DNA of 32,299 nucleotides, taken from positions 1 to 32,299 of the forward strand of contig NZ_PJIN01000017.1 of the NCBI RefSeq assembly GCF_002929705.1, written 5' to 3'. Shown here in pieces: positions 31,815 through 32,299 of the stretch. Positions within the stretch are counted from its first letter, which is position 1; every line of letters starts with the position of its first letter. The notes below the pieces were generated by a model. That model was given only the letters and a program-made list of their open reading frames with translations, was not told the origin of the DNA and did no database searches. Source of the DNA: Arthrobacter sp. N199823. GTDB taxonomy: Bacteria > Actinomycetota > Actinomycetes > Actinomycetales > Micrococcaceae. Both the position numbers and the translations under genes were made by a program.

Positions 31815-32299
31815 ATGAAATCCCGGAACGACTCGCCCGCAGCGCCTCCCCCCAGCCACAGCCAGAATGATTGGCCCTTTACCCACGAGCGCACCATCAC
31901 CGGGTGGGGACGGACCCGCCCCACGCGTGTCTACGTTGAGCATCCATCCTCGATATATCAACTCCATGACCTCGTCACGACATCGAGGGGCACAGTCACC
32001 GTTCGTGGAGCGGGCCGCAGCTACGGGGACGCTGCCATCGGGCGCAAGACCATCGATCTCACCGGTTGCGCCACCATTCGATCCTTTGATCCCGGGACCG
32101 GCGTACTCGTCACGGACGCCGGAGCAACACTGCAGGCACTGCATCAGCTCACGATTGCCGAAGGCTGGGGACTTCCAGTGCTCCCAGGGACCTCCCACAT
32201 CACGGTGGGCGGGGCCATAGCAAGCGATGTCCACGGAAAAAACCACGCCCAACAAGGGTCCTTTGGCCAACACCTGCTCGGACTGGATCTCATGCTGGG
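31815..32299 (+). CDS. dprE1: DprE1-like decaprenylphosphoryl-ribose oxidase (5' part; cut by the window end)
   Basis: Only the N-terminal 161 residues are visible. They contain the FAD-binding (VAO-type) elements: VRGAGRSYGDAAIG, LPVLPGTSHITVGGAIASDVHGKNHAQQGSFGQHLLGLDLML. The GGAIASDVHGKNH region is very close to DprE1. The enzyme oxidises decaprenylphosphoryl-ribose to the 2-keto intermediate, later reduced by DprE2 to the arabinose form. GGAG lies upstream of the ATG. The substrate-binding part (the region of the drug-target Cys387 in mycobacteria) is outside the window, so completeness cannot be judged. Confidence 0.85.
   Translation, partial: MKSRNDSPAAPPPSHSQNDWPFTHERTITGWGRTRPTRVYVEHPSSIYQLHDLVTTSRGTVTVRGAGRSYGDAAIGRKTIDLTGCATIRSFDPGTGVLVTDAGATLQALHQLTIAEGWGLPVLPGTSHITVGGAIASDVHGKNHAQQGSFGQHLLGLDLML

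Overview
The window is high-GC actinobacterial DNA, most likely from a Micrococcales (Arthrobacter-like) organism. The evidence is a decaprenyl-phosphate arabinose-type gene pair, LGFP-repeat and Ag85-like envelope proteins, leaderless-looking promoters and GC-rich codon use. The genus is an inference. No rRNA, tRNA or CRISPR array was seen.

Left third (172-12412): a Tn402/Tn5053-family transposon. It has a doubly frameshifted tniA, a 5' fragment of tniB, no tniQ, and an intact tniR resolvase. The right terminal inverted repeat at 12388-12412 closely matches my recollection of the Tn402 25-bp end. The place that mer genes occupy in Tn5053 holds a sulfur/persulfide cargo. On the minus strand are a rhodanese-DUF2892 protein, a TauE/SafE exporter, two single rhodaneses, a broken thioredoxin, another rhodanese, and a CstB-like persulfide dioxygenase-rhodanese. 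These are followed by a SHOCT membrane peptide, a multicopper oxidase and a frameshifted MFS transporter. Divergently, on the plus strand, lie a CsoR/CstR-type repressor, a DUF302 protein, a DsrE-like protein with a 30-bp tandem duplication, and a HicB-like orphan. Palindromic ACCCC/GGGGT operators sit between -35 and -10 of the persulfide dioxygenase promoter and in the divergent cstR/rhodanese promoter, so the cargo looks like one persulfide-induced detoxification unit.

Middle and right (12526-32299): host DNA built around cell-envelope functions. It encodes a PepSY protein, small secreted proteins, two DedA proteins, an ABC-2 exporter operon with a lipoprotein, an Ag85-like esterase with membrane segments, and a histidine kinase with a convergently oriented OmpR-type regulator. 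Next come a PAP2 phosphatase, a rhomboid-like/DUF2156 (MprF-type) protein, an LGFP-repeat/SGNH hydrolase, a phosphodiester glycosidase, a UbiA-type decaprenyl-phosphate phosphoribosyltransferase and the start of a DprE1-like oxidoreductase.

The main discovery candidate is a recurring promoter element in this host region: CTCAG-N6-CTYAG, an 11-bp-period direct repeat, followed after 10-11 bp by a -10-like NANNNT. I find it in the correct orientation in front of eight genes or operons, including the response regulator itself. This points to a compact, self-regulated envelope-stress regulon encoded within about 18 kb. All clear gene-breaking lesions lie inside the transposon; the host side appears intact, apart from one possible small relic at 27644.
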